From positions 4,588,001-4,652,000 of the forward strand of contig NC_014666.1 of the NCBI RefSeq assembly GCF_000166135.1: a stretch of DNA of 64,000 nucleotides, in the 5' to 3' direction. Numbering within the stretch: the first letter of the stretch is position 1; every line of letters begins with the position of its first letter. Positions 25,432-33,930 of the stretch are shown piece after piece. Source of the DNA: Pseudofrankia inefficax. Its GTDB lineage: Bacteria; Actinomycetota; Actinomycetes; Frankiales; Frankiaceae. The translations under genes and the position numbers were made by a program. The notes below the pieces were generated by a model. The model was not told the DNA's origin. It was given only the letters and a program-made list of their open reading frames with translations, and made no database searches.

Positions 25432-27255
25432 GTGACGGACGTCGCGGTCCGGCCGGCGGAGCGCATCCCCGAGCCGGTCGACACGCCGAACAGGCGCCCC
25501 ACCCGGGCGGACCGGATCTTCCAGGCCGTGATGCTCGTCATCCTGGCCGCCGCCGTGCTCGTGCGGTTCTCCGCCAGCCAGGACCTGTGGCTCGACGAGG
25601 CGCAGAGCGTCGCGATCGCGAAGCTGCCGCTGACCGGCCACGGGCCGACGATGTTCACCGGCCTGCGCGAGGACGGCTCCCCGCCGCTCTACTACCTGTT
25701 CCTGCATTTCTGGGTCAGCGCGTTCGGGACCGGCAACGTGGCGGTGCGGACGCTGTCCGCGCTGTTCAACCTGGCCGCCGCCGGGCCGCTGTTCCTGCTC
25801 GGCCGCCGCCTCGTCGGGACCAGGGCGGCGCAGGTCTCGGTCGTGCTGTACATCACCTCGCCGTTCGCGCTGCGGTTCGCGACCGAGACCCGGATGTACA
25901 GCCTGATCGTGCTGCTGACCGCGCTCGGCGGCCTCGCCGTCGAGCGGGCGCTGCGCAGGCCGTCGCTGCTCTCCGCCGTGTACGTCTCGCTGTGTGCCGG
26001 TGGGCTGGCGCTCACCCACTACTGGTGTCTGTACCTGCTGCTCACGGTCGGCGGCTGGCTGGTGCTGCTGTGGTGGCGCCCGCCGTTCCTGTTCCGCGCG
26101 GACCGGGCCAACGCGGCGCGCGCCGCCGCGGGCGGGCCAGGCGTCGACGAGGCGACCGAGGACGCCGTCGCCGACGCGCTGGAGCTCACCGGGCTGCCCA
26201 CCGACCCGAGCCTGCTCACCGCCGTCGGCCCGCCCGACGCGGCGGCCCGCGCCGCTCGGCACTCGGCGATCGCCAGCGCCTCCCGCGACGCGGCCGCCGG
26301 TCTTCGGCCACGGTTCCCGGCCGGGGGCCGCCGTGGGGCGTTCACCGCGCTGGCCGGCATCGTCGGCGGCGCGATCGTCTTCTCGCCGTGGCTCTCCGAG
26401 TTCCGCTTCCAGTCGAAGCACACCGGCACCCCGTGGGGCGAGCCGGCGAGCTACGCGGCGATCTCGCACGCCTACGGGCAGTGGGCCGGCGGCCCGTCGA
26501 CCGTCGGGCGGATCCTGCTGCTGTTCGTCACCTGCCTGGTGGCGCTCGGCATCGCGGGGCGCGGGCTCGGCGGGCGGTTCGTGCTGTTCGACCTGAAGGG
26601 CTCCGAGCCGGCCCGGACGCTGTTCTTCCTCTCGACGGGCACCCTGTTCGTCGCCGTCACCGCCGGGCAGGTCGTCGGCAACGCCTGGGCCGACCGGTAC
26701 ACCGCGACGGCGTTCGTGCCGTTCCTGCTGGTGATCGGCCTGGGCGCCACGGTCGTGCGCAGCGAGCGGTTCTTCCGGGTCACCGTGGTGATCTGCGCGT
26801 TGGCCGGCGTCGTCGGCGGCTTCAGCGACGTGAGGATGCAGCGCACCCAGGCGAACGAGGCCGCGGCGCACCTGCGGATCGACGCCAAGCCCGGTGACGT
26901 GCTGCTGATCTGCCCCGACCAGCTCGGTCCCGGCCTGGCCCGCACGATCCCGGCCGGGCTGAAGGCCCACCTGATCCCGACGTGGGCGCCGCCGGACCGG
27001 GTCAACTGGGTCGACTACGAGCAGCGCAACAAGGCCGCCGACCCGGTCGCCCTCGCGCAGCGGGCCGTCGCCGAGGCGGGCCCGGACCACCAGATCTTCC
27101 TCGCGGACTCGAACAGCTACCGGACCTACGAGACGCTGTGCGTGGACATCCAGGACAAGCTGCGCGCCCTGCGGCCGAAGGCGACGCTGGAGATGGGGCA
27201 GGGCGAGCCGGCGAAGGTCTACGAGAACTACCAGCTCGTGCGGTACCAGCCGTAA
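25432..27255 (+). CDS. GT-C fold membrane glycosyltransferase, paralogue B
   Basis: A 607-residue paralogue of the protein at 21442. Shared marks in the same order are LWLDEAQSVAIAK, EDGSPPLYYLFLH, TSPFALRFATETRMYS, LTHYW, FSPWLSEFRFQSKHTGTPW, AWADRYTAT, KPGDVLLICPDQLGPG and VNWVDYEQRN, ending in the same soluble C-terminal domain. It differs by an ~80-residue Ala-rich cytoplasmic insertion (DRANAARAAAGGP to PRFPAGG). The start GTG 25432 follows GGAGAGGA. Its stop overlaps the next ATG (TAATG), so the PIG-V-like gene is translationally coupled and may work on the same glycan. Confidence 0.85.
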   Translation: MTDVAVRPAERIPEPVDTPNRRPTRADRIFQAVMLVILAAAVLVRFSASQDLWLDEAQSVAIAKLPLTGHGPTMFTGLREDGSPPLYYLFLHFWVSAFGTGNVAVRTLSALFNLAAAGPLFLLGRRLVGTRAAQVSVVLYITSPFALRFATETRMYSLIVLLTALGGLAVERALRRPSLLSAVYVSLCAGGLALTHYWCLYLLLTVGGWLVLLWWRPPFLFRADRANAARAAAGGPGVDEATEDAVADALELTGLPTDPSLLTAVGPPDAAARAARHSAIASASRDAAAGLRPRFPAGGRRGAFTALAGIVGGAIVFSPWLSEFRFQSKHTGTPWGEPASYAAISHAYGQWAGGPSTVGRILLLFVTCLVALGIAGRGLGGRFVLFDLKGSEPARTLFFLSTGTLFVAVTAGQVVGNAWADRYTATAFVPFLLVIGLGATVVRSERFFRVTVVICALAGVVGGFSDVRMQRTQANEAAAHLRIDAKPGDVLLICPDQLGPGLARTIPAGLKAHLIPTWAPPDRVNWVDYEQRNKAADPVALAQRAVAEAGPDHQIFLADSNSYRTYETLCVDIQDKLRALRPKATLEMGQGEPAKVYENYQLVRYQP

Positions 27256-28514
27256 TGCCCGCGCTGCGGACCGGGCAGCCGGGCGCGCACCGGGCGGCCC
27301 GCCGGCCCGCTGACGACGCCGACACCACCGTCGGCGCCGTCAGCGCACCCGCCGACCCGCCGGACGGCTCCGGGCCGCCACGGCGCCAGGGCCTGACCGG
27401 TCCCGGGCCGGAGGGCAGCCTCGCGGACCGCTGGTACCTGCGGGAGGCGGCTGCGGCGTGGGTCGGCGGCCGGATCGTCGTCGCCGCCGCGCTCGGGCTG
27501 GTGCACTTCCTGGTCGGCTCGGTCGCCGACAACCACGGGGTGCTCAAGCACACCGGCCTGCTGGGCTGGGACGCCGGCTGGTACCAGGAGATCGCCACCC
27601 ACGGCTATGGCGGCGCCGGCGAGGAGAGCCGCCGGTTCTTCCCGCTGCTGCCGATGATCGGGCGGGTGCTCGGAGCCGTCGTCGGGCACCAGGGCGCGAT
27701 CCTGCTGGTCGTGGTGAACGCGCTCGCGTTCGCGTTCACCGTGCTGCTCGCGCGCCTCGCCAGCCAGGAGGGCTTCGACGACGCGACGGTCCGCCGGGTG
27801 ATCTGGCTGTCGGCGCTGGCCCCGCCCGCGTTCGTCCTGGCGATGGGCTACGCCGAGGCGCTGGCGCTGACGCTGTCCGTCGGGGCGTTCCTTGCCGCCC
27901 GTAACGGGCGGTTCGGGCTCGCCGCCGTGGCCGGCCTGCTGAGCGGGCTGTGCCGGCCGCTGGGCCTGCTGCTGGTCGCGCCGATGGCGATCGAGGCCGC
28001 CCGCGGGGCCCGTGGCGCCGGGCCGCGCGGCTGGCTGACCCGCCTGGCCGCCGCGGTCGGGCCGGCGGCCGGCGCCGGGATCTACCTGGCCTGGTCGGCC
28101 GCCACCTACCATGACGGGCTCGCGCCGCTGACCATGCAGCGCGACGCGGCCCGCCACGGCGCGACCGGCAACCCGGTCTCCGTCGTCTGGCACGCCGCGA
28201 CCGGTGCCCTGCACGGCAACGTCGGCACCTCGCTGCACGTGCCGTGGCTGCTGCTGGCGATCGCCGGCCTGGTGGTGATGGCCCAGCGGCTGCCGGTCAG
28301 CTACACGGCGTGGTGCGGGCTGATCCTGCTGACCGTGCTGACCGGCTCGAACCTGGACTCGACCGAGCGCTACCTGCTCGGCGCGTTCCCGTTCCTGTTC
28401 GTCGCGGCCCTCATGACCGGTCACCGCACCGTATGGCCGCTCGTCCTGACCGCGTCGACCGCGATGATGACCGTGTACGCGACGCTCGCCTTCACCCTGG
28501 CGTACGTGCCGTAG
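27255..28514 (+). CDS. PIG-V-like polytopic mannosyltransferase
   Basis: A 419-residue membrane protein resembling GPI-mannosyltransferase-2 (PIG-V) family members found in actinobacteria. The key loop LLGWDAGWYQEIATHGYG after the first helix is the family signature (WDxxWY), followed by RFFPLLPMIGR, SALAPPAFVLAMGYAEAL and GLCRPLGLLL. Lipid-linked mannose is the expected donor. The start ATG 27255 overlaps the previous stop by one base. The last codons and the stop are followed by a 27-base near-duplicate of themselves. Confidence 0.85.
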   Translation: MPALRTGQPGAHRAARRPADDADTTVGAVSAPADPPDGSGPPRRQGLTGPGPEGSLADRWYLREAAAAWVGGRIVVAAALGLVHFLVGSVADNHGVLKHTGLLGWDAGWYQEIATHGYGGAGEESRRFFPLLPMIGRVLGAVVGHQGAILLVVVNALAFAFTVLLARLASQEGFDDATVRRVIWLSALAPPAFVLAMGYAEALALTLSVGAFLAARNGRFGLAAVAGLLSGLCRPLGLLLVAPMAIEAARGARGAGPRGWLTRLAAAVGPAAGAGIYLAWSAATYHDGLAPLTMQRDAARHGATGNPVSVVWHAATGALHGNVGTSLHVPWLLLAIAGLVVMAQRLPVSYTAWCGLILLTVLTGSNLDSTERYLLGAFPFLFVAALMTGHRTVWPLVLTASTAMMTVYATLAFTLAYVP

Positions 28515-28545
28515 CCGACCACCCTGGCGTACGGGCAGTAGCGAC
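28493..28545. repeat. 27-base near-duplication spanning the PIG-V-like stop codon
   Basis: Two tandem units begin CACCCTGGCGTACG at 28493 and 28520, each including a TAG stop (GTGCCGTAG, then GGGCAGTAG). The second unit lies outside the gene. Confidence 0.7.
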
Positions 28546-28759
28546 GGGCCGTGACGGGGCCGCCAGCCTGGGCGGACACCACACCGTGGGACGCGTCACC
28601 GGTTCGTCGAGTGCACCCGAAACACGCCCCGGCGGGCTACCCGGCCGTTACCGTGTCGACACCGACTACCCCGCCGGTCCCGGTCAGCCCCCGTTGGGCC
28701 CGGCGGCCGGCAAGGACGCGGCCTCACCTGGAGGCGTCCGTTCCCCTCGGAGGATGCGG

Positions 28760-28954
28760 ATGGATTTGGAGTACCAGCGGCTGTACATGCCGGCGGGCAC
28801 CGACCGCCGGACCGCGCAGCAGGTCCTGACCATGCACGCCGAGTTCGGTGACTGGGAGCTGCACCGGCTGCGGCTGTTCCCCGACGGCTCCCGGCGCGTG
28901 GTGCTGCGCCGCCGTCGGCGCCCGGGCAGCCTCCCCGGTTACCTGCCGACCTAG
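28760..28954 (+). CDS. DUF5703-family small protein
   Basis: A 64-residue basic protein of unknown function. It matches a short actinobacterial family (DUF5703, from memory) through MDLEYQRLYMPAGTDRRTA, LTMHAEFGDWELHRLRLFPDGSRRVVLRRR and a Pro-rich end. GGAGG at 28749-28753 abuts an ATG at 28754 but is 6 bases from ATG 28760, so 28760 is the better start. About 245 featureless bases separate it from the PIG-V-like gene, apart from the short duplication. Confidence 0.75.
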   Translation: MDLEYQRLYMPAGTDRRTAQQVLTMHAEFGDWELHRLRLFPDGSRRVVLRRRRRPGSLPGYLPT

Positions 28955-28969
28955 GGGGCCACGGCCGGG

Positions 28970-29254
28970 TCAGGCCGAGATGCGGGTCGCCACGTACTCC
29001 AGGGCGTCGCCCGCATGGCCACAGGCCGCGGCGATCTCGTCCAGGGAGATGCCGAGGACGGCGCCCAGGGCGGCGACCGTGAAGAACGCCGGGGTCGGGA
29101 TCCGGCCCGACTCGATCTTGCGGATCGTCTCGGCCGACACGCCGGCCAGCTCGGCGACGCGCACCATGCTGCGGTCGCCTCTCGCCGCCCGCAGCAGAGC
29201 CCCGAGCCGCTCCCCGCGCGCCCGTTCGTGGCTGGTCAGCGGTGTCCGCACCAT
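28970..29254 (-). CDS. XRE-family helix-turn-helix regulator
   Basis: A 94-residue single-domain DNA-binding protein. The HTH is LRAARGDRSMVRVAELAGVSAETIRKIESGRIPTP, with helix 3 at SAETIRKIE; the remaining residues (FFTVAALGAVLGISLDEIAAACG) complete the Cro/CI-type fold. On the minus strand TAGGAT, GCGTCGC, then ATG 29254 fits a leaderless start; the ATG at 29263 overlaps that -10 box and is rejected. GATAGTTATC (29275-29284), a near-palindrome in the promoter spacer, is a candidate autoregulatory site. It is convergent with the DUF5703 gene. Confidence 0.85.
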   Translation of the reverse strand: MVRTPLTSHERARGERLGALLRAARGDRSMVRVAELAGVSAETIRKIESGRIPTPAFFTVAALGAVLGISLDEIAAACGHAGDALEYVATRISA

Positions 29255-29261
29255 GCGACGC

Positions 29262-29284
29262 ATCCTAGTCCCGTGATAGTTATC
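29262..29284 (-). promoter_or_regulatory. Leaderless promoter and possible operator of the XRE gene
   Basis: -10 box TAGGAT at 29262-29267, 7 bases from ATG 29254. GATAnnTATC at 29275-29284 sits between -10 and -35 positions. Confidence 0.4.
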
Positions 29285-29377
29285 CCGCTTCGCGCGCCGG
29301 CCCCGTTAACACGACCGTTGCATGACCCCGACGGGCACCCTCGCGGCGCCGACCGGCGGCGGCCGGACTCTGGGCCC

Positions 29378-29410
29378 GTATACATGGCGCGTATACATGC
29401 TATGTATAGT
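29378..29410 (+). promoter_or_regulatory. Leaderless padR promoter with overlapping operator-like palindrome
   Basis: TATACAT (29392-29398), GCT, ATGTATA (29402-29408) is a perfect inverted repeat. An extra direct copy of GTATACAT lies 13 bases upstream (29378-29385). The -10 box TATAGT (29405-29410) overlaps the right arm and ATG 29418 follows after 7 bases. PadR regulators typically bind ATGT/ACAT half-sites, so autorepression is the natural reading. Confidence 0.65.
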
Positions 29411-29417
29411 CCGTCGC

Positions 29418-29951
29418 ATGTCGATCGGACACACGCTGCTAGGTCTGTTGGAGAGCGGGCCCCGGCACGGCTACGACCTGAAGCGCGGCTATGACGAACG
29501 GTTCGGCCACGACCGGCCGCTGCACTACGGCCAGGTCTACGCGACCCTGTCGCGGCTGCTGAAGAGCGGCCTCGTCGAGGTCGACGGCGTCACCCCCGGC
29601 GACGGGCCGGACCGCAAGCGGTACGCGATCACCGCCGCCGGCGTCACCGACGTCGAGCAGTGGCTCGCCCAGCCCGAGCGTCCGGAGCTCTACCTGCAGA
29701 GCGGGCTCTACACGAAGCTCGTCATCGCGCTGCTCACCGGCCGGCCGGCCGCCGACATCCTCGACCGGCAGCGCGCCGAGCACCTGACGGCGATGCGGGC
29801 CCTGACCCGGCGCAAGCTCGACGGCGACCTGGCCGACCAGCTGGTCTGCGACCACGCGCTGTTCCACCTGGAGGCCGACCTGCGCTTCCTGGAGACCGCC
29901 GCCGCCCGGCTGGACGCCCTCGCGGCCGAGATCAAGGAGGCGCGGCCATGA
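29418..29951 (+). CDS. PadR-family transcriptional repressor
   Basis: A 177-residue PadR regulator. The winged HTH is HTLLGLLESGPRHGYDLKRGYDERFG to YGQVYATLSRLLKSGLVEVDG, with the wing PDRKRYAITAAG. The C-terminal helices (about residues 95-177) are the dimerisation part. PadR proteins bind small ligands and usually control a neighbouring efflux system. Here the stop overlaps the ATG of an ABC ATPase (ATGA), so the regulator, ATPase and permease form one operon. The leaderless promoter upstream carries a palindromic site. Confidence 0.92.
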   Translation: MSIGHTLLGLLESGPRHGYDLKRGYDERFGHDRPLHYGQVYATLSRLLKSGLVEVDGVTPGDGPDRKRYAITAAGVTDVEQWLAQPERPELYLQSGLYTKLVIALLTGRPAADILDRQRAEHLTAMRALTRRKLDGDLADQLVCDHALFHLEADLRFLETAAARLDALAAEIKEARP

Positions 29952-30676
29952 CCGCCCCCGAGCACGCTCCGGCCGTGACGCTCGCCGAGGCGCCCCTAGC
30001 CGGCCCTGGCGCGCTGCTGGCCGCCGTCGAGGTGCGCAAGGCGTTCGGCGCGACGACGGCCCTGGCCGGGGCGAGCCTGCGCGTCGACGCCGGCGAGGTC
30101 GTCGCGCTGATGGGGCCGAGTGGCTCCGGCAAGTCGACGCTGCTGCACTGCCTGGCCGGGATCGTCCGTCCGGACGCCGGCGAGGTCCACTACGGCCCGC
30201 ACCGCCTCTCGGCGCTGTCCGAGTCGGCCCGCAGCGCCCTGCGCCGCGGCGACTTCGGCTTCGTCTTCCAGTTCGGACAGCTCGTCCCCGAGCTGACCTG
30301 CGCCGAGAACGTGGCCCTGCCGCTGCGCCTGGCCGGGGTGGGCCGGCGGGATGCCCGTGCCCGGGCGCTGGCGGCCCTGGGCCGGCTCGGCGTCGAGGAC
30401 GTCGCCGCGAAGCGGCCCGGCGAGGTCTCCGGTGGCCAGGGGCAGCGTGTCGCGGTCGCCCGGGCGCTGGTGACCGAGCCGAAGGTCGTCTTCGCCGACG
30501 AGCCGACCGGGGCGCTGGACTCGCTCAACGGCGAGCAGGTGATGCGGCTGCTCACCGAGGCCGCGCGGGAGACGTCCGCCGCGGTCGTGCTGGTCACCCA
30601 CGAGTCCCGGGTCGCGGCCTACTCCGACCGGGAGGTCGTGCTGCGCGACGGCCGGACCACGGACGCCGCCTCATGA
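29948..30676 (+). CDS. ABC transporter ATPase (MacB/LolD type)
   Basis: A 242-residue nucleotide-binding subunit: Walker A MGPSGSGKST, Q-loop FVFQFGQLVPELT, signature VSGGQGQR, Walker B VVFADEPTGALDS, switch VTHES. The Q-loop has Phe in place of the usual second Gln/Tyr, a minor variant. It overlaps padR at its start and the permease at its end (both ATGA), so all three should be made together. It drives the FtsX-type permease next to it; efflux of a PadR ligand is plausible. Confidence 0.92.
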   Translation: MTAPEHAPAVTLAEAPLAGPGALLAAVEVRKAFGATTALAGASLRVDAGEVVALMGPSGSGKSTLLHCLAGIVRPDAGEVHYGPHRLSALSESARSALRRGDFGFVFQFGQLVPELTCAENVALPLRLAGVGRRDARARALAALGRLGVEDVAAKRPGEVSGGQGQRVAVARALVTEPKVVFADEPTGALDSLNGEQVMRLLTEAARETSAAVVLVTHESRVAAYSDREVVLRDGRTTDAAS

Positions 30677-33129
30677 GCACGGCGACCGCCCCCACCCGGC
30701 CCGTAGGCGACCTCACCGGTCCGGGCCCGCGCGGCTGGCTGACCGAGCTGCTGCTCGGCGCGCGGCTGTCCCTCGGCGGCGGGCGAACCGCGTGGCTGCG
30801 CACCGCGATGACCGGCCTGGGAGTCGGGCTCGGCGTCGCGCTGCTGCTCGTCGCCGCGGCGGCGCCGTCGATCCTCGCCGACCGGGACCACCGCCGCGAC
30901 GCCCGTACCTGGATCTCGAACGCCACCGCCGCGCGCACCGACGCCACCGTGCTGATCCGCGCGTACGAGACGCGGACCCACGGGAAGATCATCGACGGCG
31001 CCGTCGTCGCCGCGGACGGGGCGCACCCGCCGGTACCGCCCGGCCTCGCCGCGCTGCCCGGGCCGGGGCAGATGGCCGTGTCCCCCGCGCTGGCCCGGCT
31101 GCTGGACTCGCCGCGCGGTTCGCTGCTCGCCGAGCGGCTGCCCTACCAGCGGGTCGCCGAGATCGGCCGGGCCGGGCTCGCCGGGCCCAACGAGCTCTAC
31201 GTCTACCTCGGCGCGGCCCCTGGCGCCCTGCCCGACCCCGGCCCGGCCGGCGAGACCGCCCGGATCGACCACTTCGGCACCCCGCCGGCCTCACAGCCCG
31301 TGCCGCAGGCGCTGACGGTGCTCATCGTCGTGATCGCGGTGGCGCTGCTGATGCCGATCGGGGCGTTCACCGCGACCGCCGTCCGGTTCGGCTCGGACGC
31401 CCGCGACCGCCAGCTCGCCGCCGTCCGCCTGGTCGGCGCCGATCCGTGGATGGCGCGGCGGATCGCGACCGGCGGCGCCCTCACCGGGGCGTTCGCGGGC
31501 CTGCTGGCCGGCGCGGCGCTGTTCGCGGCCAGCAGGCCGCTGGCCGAGCACGTCATCCCGTTCAGCACCGGGGTCTACGCCGGCGACATCCGGCCGAGCC
31601 TGACGCTGGCGGTGATCGCCGTCGCCGCGGTGCCGCTGGCCGCCGTGGCGGTCACGTTGTTCTCGCTGCGCCGGGTCGTCATCGAGCCACTCGGCGTGGT
31701 GCGCCGGGGCCGTCCGGCCCGCCGCCGGGTCGCCTGGCGGGTGCTGCTGCCCCTGCTGGGCCTGGCGCTGCTGTGGCCGGTGCACGCCACCGGCACGAGG
31801 GCGATGTCCGGGACGACGACGGCGCAGCTGGCGGCGGGCGTCGTGCTCGTCCTCGCCGGGGTGGCGGTGCTGCTGCCGTGGGTCGTCGAGGCGGCGCTGC
31901 GCCGGCTCGGCGGCGGGCCGCCGGCCTGGCAGCTGGCCGTCCGGCGGCTGCAGCTCGACAACGCGACGACGGTCCGGGCGGTCGCCGCGATCTCGGTCGC
32001 CGTCTCCGGGGCGATCGCCCTGCAGATGGTCTTCACCGCGGCCGAGCACCGCTTCACCACCCGCGCCGACACCACGATTCCGACCGGCGCCGAGCCCGGC
32101 ACCACGCGGCTGCTCATCCAGACGGACACCCCCGGCTCGACCGCCACCCGGCTGGGCCAGCGGCTGGCCGGCGTGGCCGGGATGAGCCGGGTTTGGTCCT
32201 TCGCGTCGGGGACCGTCAGCGGCGCCGACGGCGACGCGGACAGCGGGCCGAGCGGGGGCCTGGCCGTCGCCGGCTGCGCGACCCTGCGGACGCTGGCGAC
32301 GCTGCCCTCCTGCGCCGACGGCGACGTCTTCCTCGCGGCCGAGCCGGTCACCGGACCGCGCGGCGCGATGCCCGGCGCTCCCCCGCTGAGCGCCGGCCCG
32401 GCCGCCGCGGGCTGGATCCCGGCGCCCGGCGGGATGCTGCCCGGCCCGGGCACCCGGGTGACCGTGGGGACGCCCGGCGCCGAGTCGCTCGGCGCCTGGA
32501 CGATCCCGGCCGGCGCGCGGACCGTGCCGGCACTGCGCGAGACCCCGAGCTACACCGCGGTGCTCGCGACCCCGGGCGCGCTCCCAGCGGGGGTGCTCGA
32601 CGCGCTGACGGTGACCGCCTACGCGGACCTGCCGGACGACCTGCCGGACGGCCTCGACCGGGTCGAGAACGCCGTCGCCGCCGTCGACCCGTTCGCCACC
32701 GTGTACGGGCGGGACGCCGACCTGGTCCTCCCGCTGTTCGGGCAGGTCCGCATGGTGATGTACGTCGGGATCGTCGCCGTCCTGGCGCTGATCGGCGCGA
32801 GCCTGCTGGTGGGCATCGTCGAGCAGCTGCGCGAGCGGCGCCGGGTGCTCGCCGTGCTCGTCGCGTTCGGTGCCCGCGGCCGGACGCTGGCGGCGTCGGT
32901 GCTGTGGCAGACGGCGGTGCCGATGGCGCTCGGGGTCACCGTCGCCGTCGGCGTCGGGATGGGGCTCGGGTCGGCGCTGCTGCGCCTGGTCGGGCTGCCG
33001 ACCAGCTTCGACTGGGCGAACATCGCGACGGTCGCGGCGACCGCCGCCGGCGCCGTGCTGGTCACGACGGCGGCGAGCCTGCCGGTCCTGCGCCGGCTGA
33101 TGCGCCCGGACGGCCTGCGCACCGAGTAA
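30673..33129 (+). CDS. FtsX-family ABC permease
   Basis: An 818-residue partner of the preceding ATPase. A first helix (TAMTGLGVGLGVALLLVAAAAPS) leads to an extracytoplasmic domain, then FtsX modules around residues 210-330 (RQLAAVRLVGADPWMARRI) and at the C-terminus (ERRRVLAVLVAFGARGRTLAAS). Between them a second set of helices (residues ~350-450) and a ~230-residue extracytoplasmic region with few conserved motifs would face the outside. The architecture fits antibiotic or lipid efflux ABC systems under PadR control. Confidence 0.88.
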   Translation: MSTATAPTRPVGDLTGPGPRGWLTELLLGARLSLGGGRTAWLRTAMTGLGVGLGVALLLVAAAAPSILADRDHRRDARTWISNATAARTDATVLIRAYETRTHGKIIDGAVVAADGAHPPVPPGLAALPGPGQMAVSPALARLLDSPRGSLLAERLPYQRVAEIGRAGLAGPNELYVYLGAAPGALPDPGPAGETARIDHFGTPPASQPVPQALTVLIVVIAVALLMPIGAFTATAVRFGSDARDRQLAAVRLVGADPWMARRIATGGALTGAFAGLLAGAALFAASRPLAEHVIPFSTGVYAGDIRPSLTLAVIAVAAVPLAAVAVTLFSLRRVVIEPLGVVRRGRPARRRVAWRVLLPLLGLALLWPVHATGTRAMSGTTTAQLAAGVVLVLAGVAVLLPWVVEAALRRLGGGPPAWQLAVRRLQLDNATTVRAVAAISVAVSGAIALQMVFTAAEHRFTTRADTTIPTGAEPGTTRLLIQTDTPGSTATRLGQRLAGVAGMSRVWSFASGTVSGADGDADSGPSGGLAVAGCATLRTLATLPSCADGDVFLAAEPVTGPRGAMPGAPPLSAGPAAAGWIPAPGGMLPGPGTRVTVGTPGAESLGAWTIPAGARTVPALRETPSYTAVLATPGALPAGVLDALTVTAYADLPDDLPDGLDRVENAVAAVDPFATVYGRDADLVLPLFGQVRMVMYVGIVAVLALIGASLLVGIVEQLRERRRVLAVLVAFGARGRTLAASVLWQTAVPMALGVTVAVGVGMGLGSALLRLVGLPTSFDWANIATVAATAAGAVLVTTAASLPVLRRLMRPDGLRTE

Positions 33130-33369
33130 CGGCGAAGCCGGCCCCGGGCACCGCGGCGGCCAGGAAAGGGCCTGAAGGTCACGTGGCTTGGCGGCCGGCG
33201 GGCGGGTATCACCCAGGCGGCCCGCCGGCACCAGGCGACGGCGCCAGGGACGCGGCCCGGACCGTCCGCGCCGCCGCGCCCGCCGCCGACCATCGCACCG
33301 GCCGCCGCCAGCCACCGCCCGCGACCCGGCCACTGGCGTCCGGCCGGAGCCGTCCAGCAGAGGAGCCAC

Positions 33370-33810
33370 ATGACCACCGCACGCGACATCATGCACCGGG
33401 ACGCCACCTGCATCGGATCGACCCAGACGCTGCTCGACGCCGCCCGCAAGATGCGGGACCTCGGCGTCGGCGCGCTGCCGATCTGCGGCGAGGACGACCG
33501 GCTCCAGGGCATCATCACCGACCGCGACATCGTCATCCGGTGCCTGGCCTCCGGGGGCGACCCGGGGACGACGCCGGCGAGCGCGCTCGCCCAGGGGACC
33601 CCGCTCTACGTCGACGCCGACGCCAACCTCGACCAGGTGCTGGCCCGGATGAGCGAGAAGCGGGTCAAGCGGGTGCCGGTGATCGACAACCACCGGCTCG
33701 TCGGCATGATCAGCGAGGCGGACCTCGCCTCCTGCGGCCGGCTGTCCGAGTCGCAGCTCGGCCAGCTCGTCGAGGCCGTCAAGTCCGGCCCGGCCGACCG
33801 CCCCCTCTGA
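33370..33810 (+). CDS. CBS-pair protein (Hrp1-like)
   Basis: A 146-residue protein made of two CBS motifs: ARDIMHRDATCIGSTQTLLDAARKMRDLGVGALPI with ITDRDIVIRCLA, then PLYVDADANLDQVLARMSEKRVKRVPVI with GMISEADLA. It resembles M. tuberculosis hypoxic response protein 1 (Rv2626c) in length and motifs, including a CysN-terminal TCIG segment. CBS pairs bind adenosyl ligands. AGAGGAG about 10 bases upstream is the ribosome site. The 240 bases before it hold no supported gene. Confidence 0.87.
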   Translation: MTTARDIMHRDATCIGSTQTLLDAARKMRDLGVGALPICGEDDRLQGIITDRDIVIRCLASGGDPGTTPASALAQGTPLYVDADANLDQVLARMSEKRVKRVPVIDNHRLVGMISEADLASCGRLSESQLGQLVEAVKSGPADRPL

Positions 33811-33914
33811 CCAGCGCGGCGAGGCCCGCCGTGACGGCCGCCCGTCCCCCGGGCGGCCTCGCCGTCCGGGACCACCCCGCCGTCGAGGGCCATCAGGGCG
33901 AAATGTCGGCGAGG

Positions 33915-33920
33915 TAGGGT
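33915..33920 (+). promoter_or_regulatory. Candidate -10 box of the amidohydrolase gene
   Basis: TAGGGT lies 10 bases before ATG 33931, so any leader would be only a few bases long. No ribosome site is visible. Confidence 0.35.
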
Positions 33921-33930
33921 CCGGCGCGTC

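Noticed and set aside
33188-33373. 61-codon Arg/Pro-rich frame overlapping the CBS gene start
   Set aside because: Composition is that of GC-rich intergenic sequence; the AGAGGAG before 33370 serves the CBS gene.
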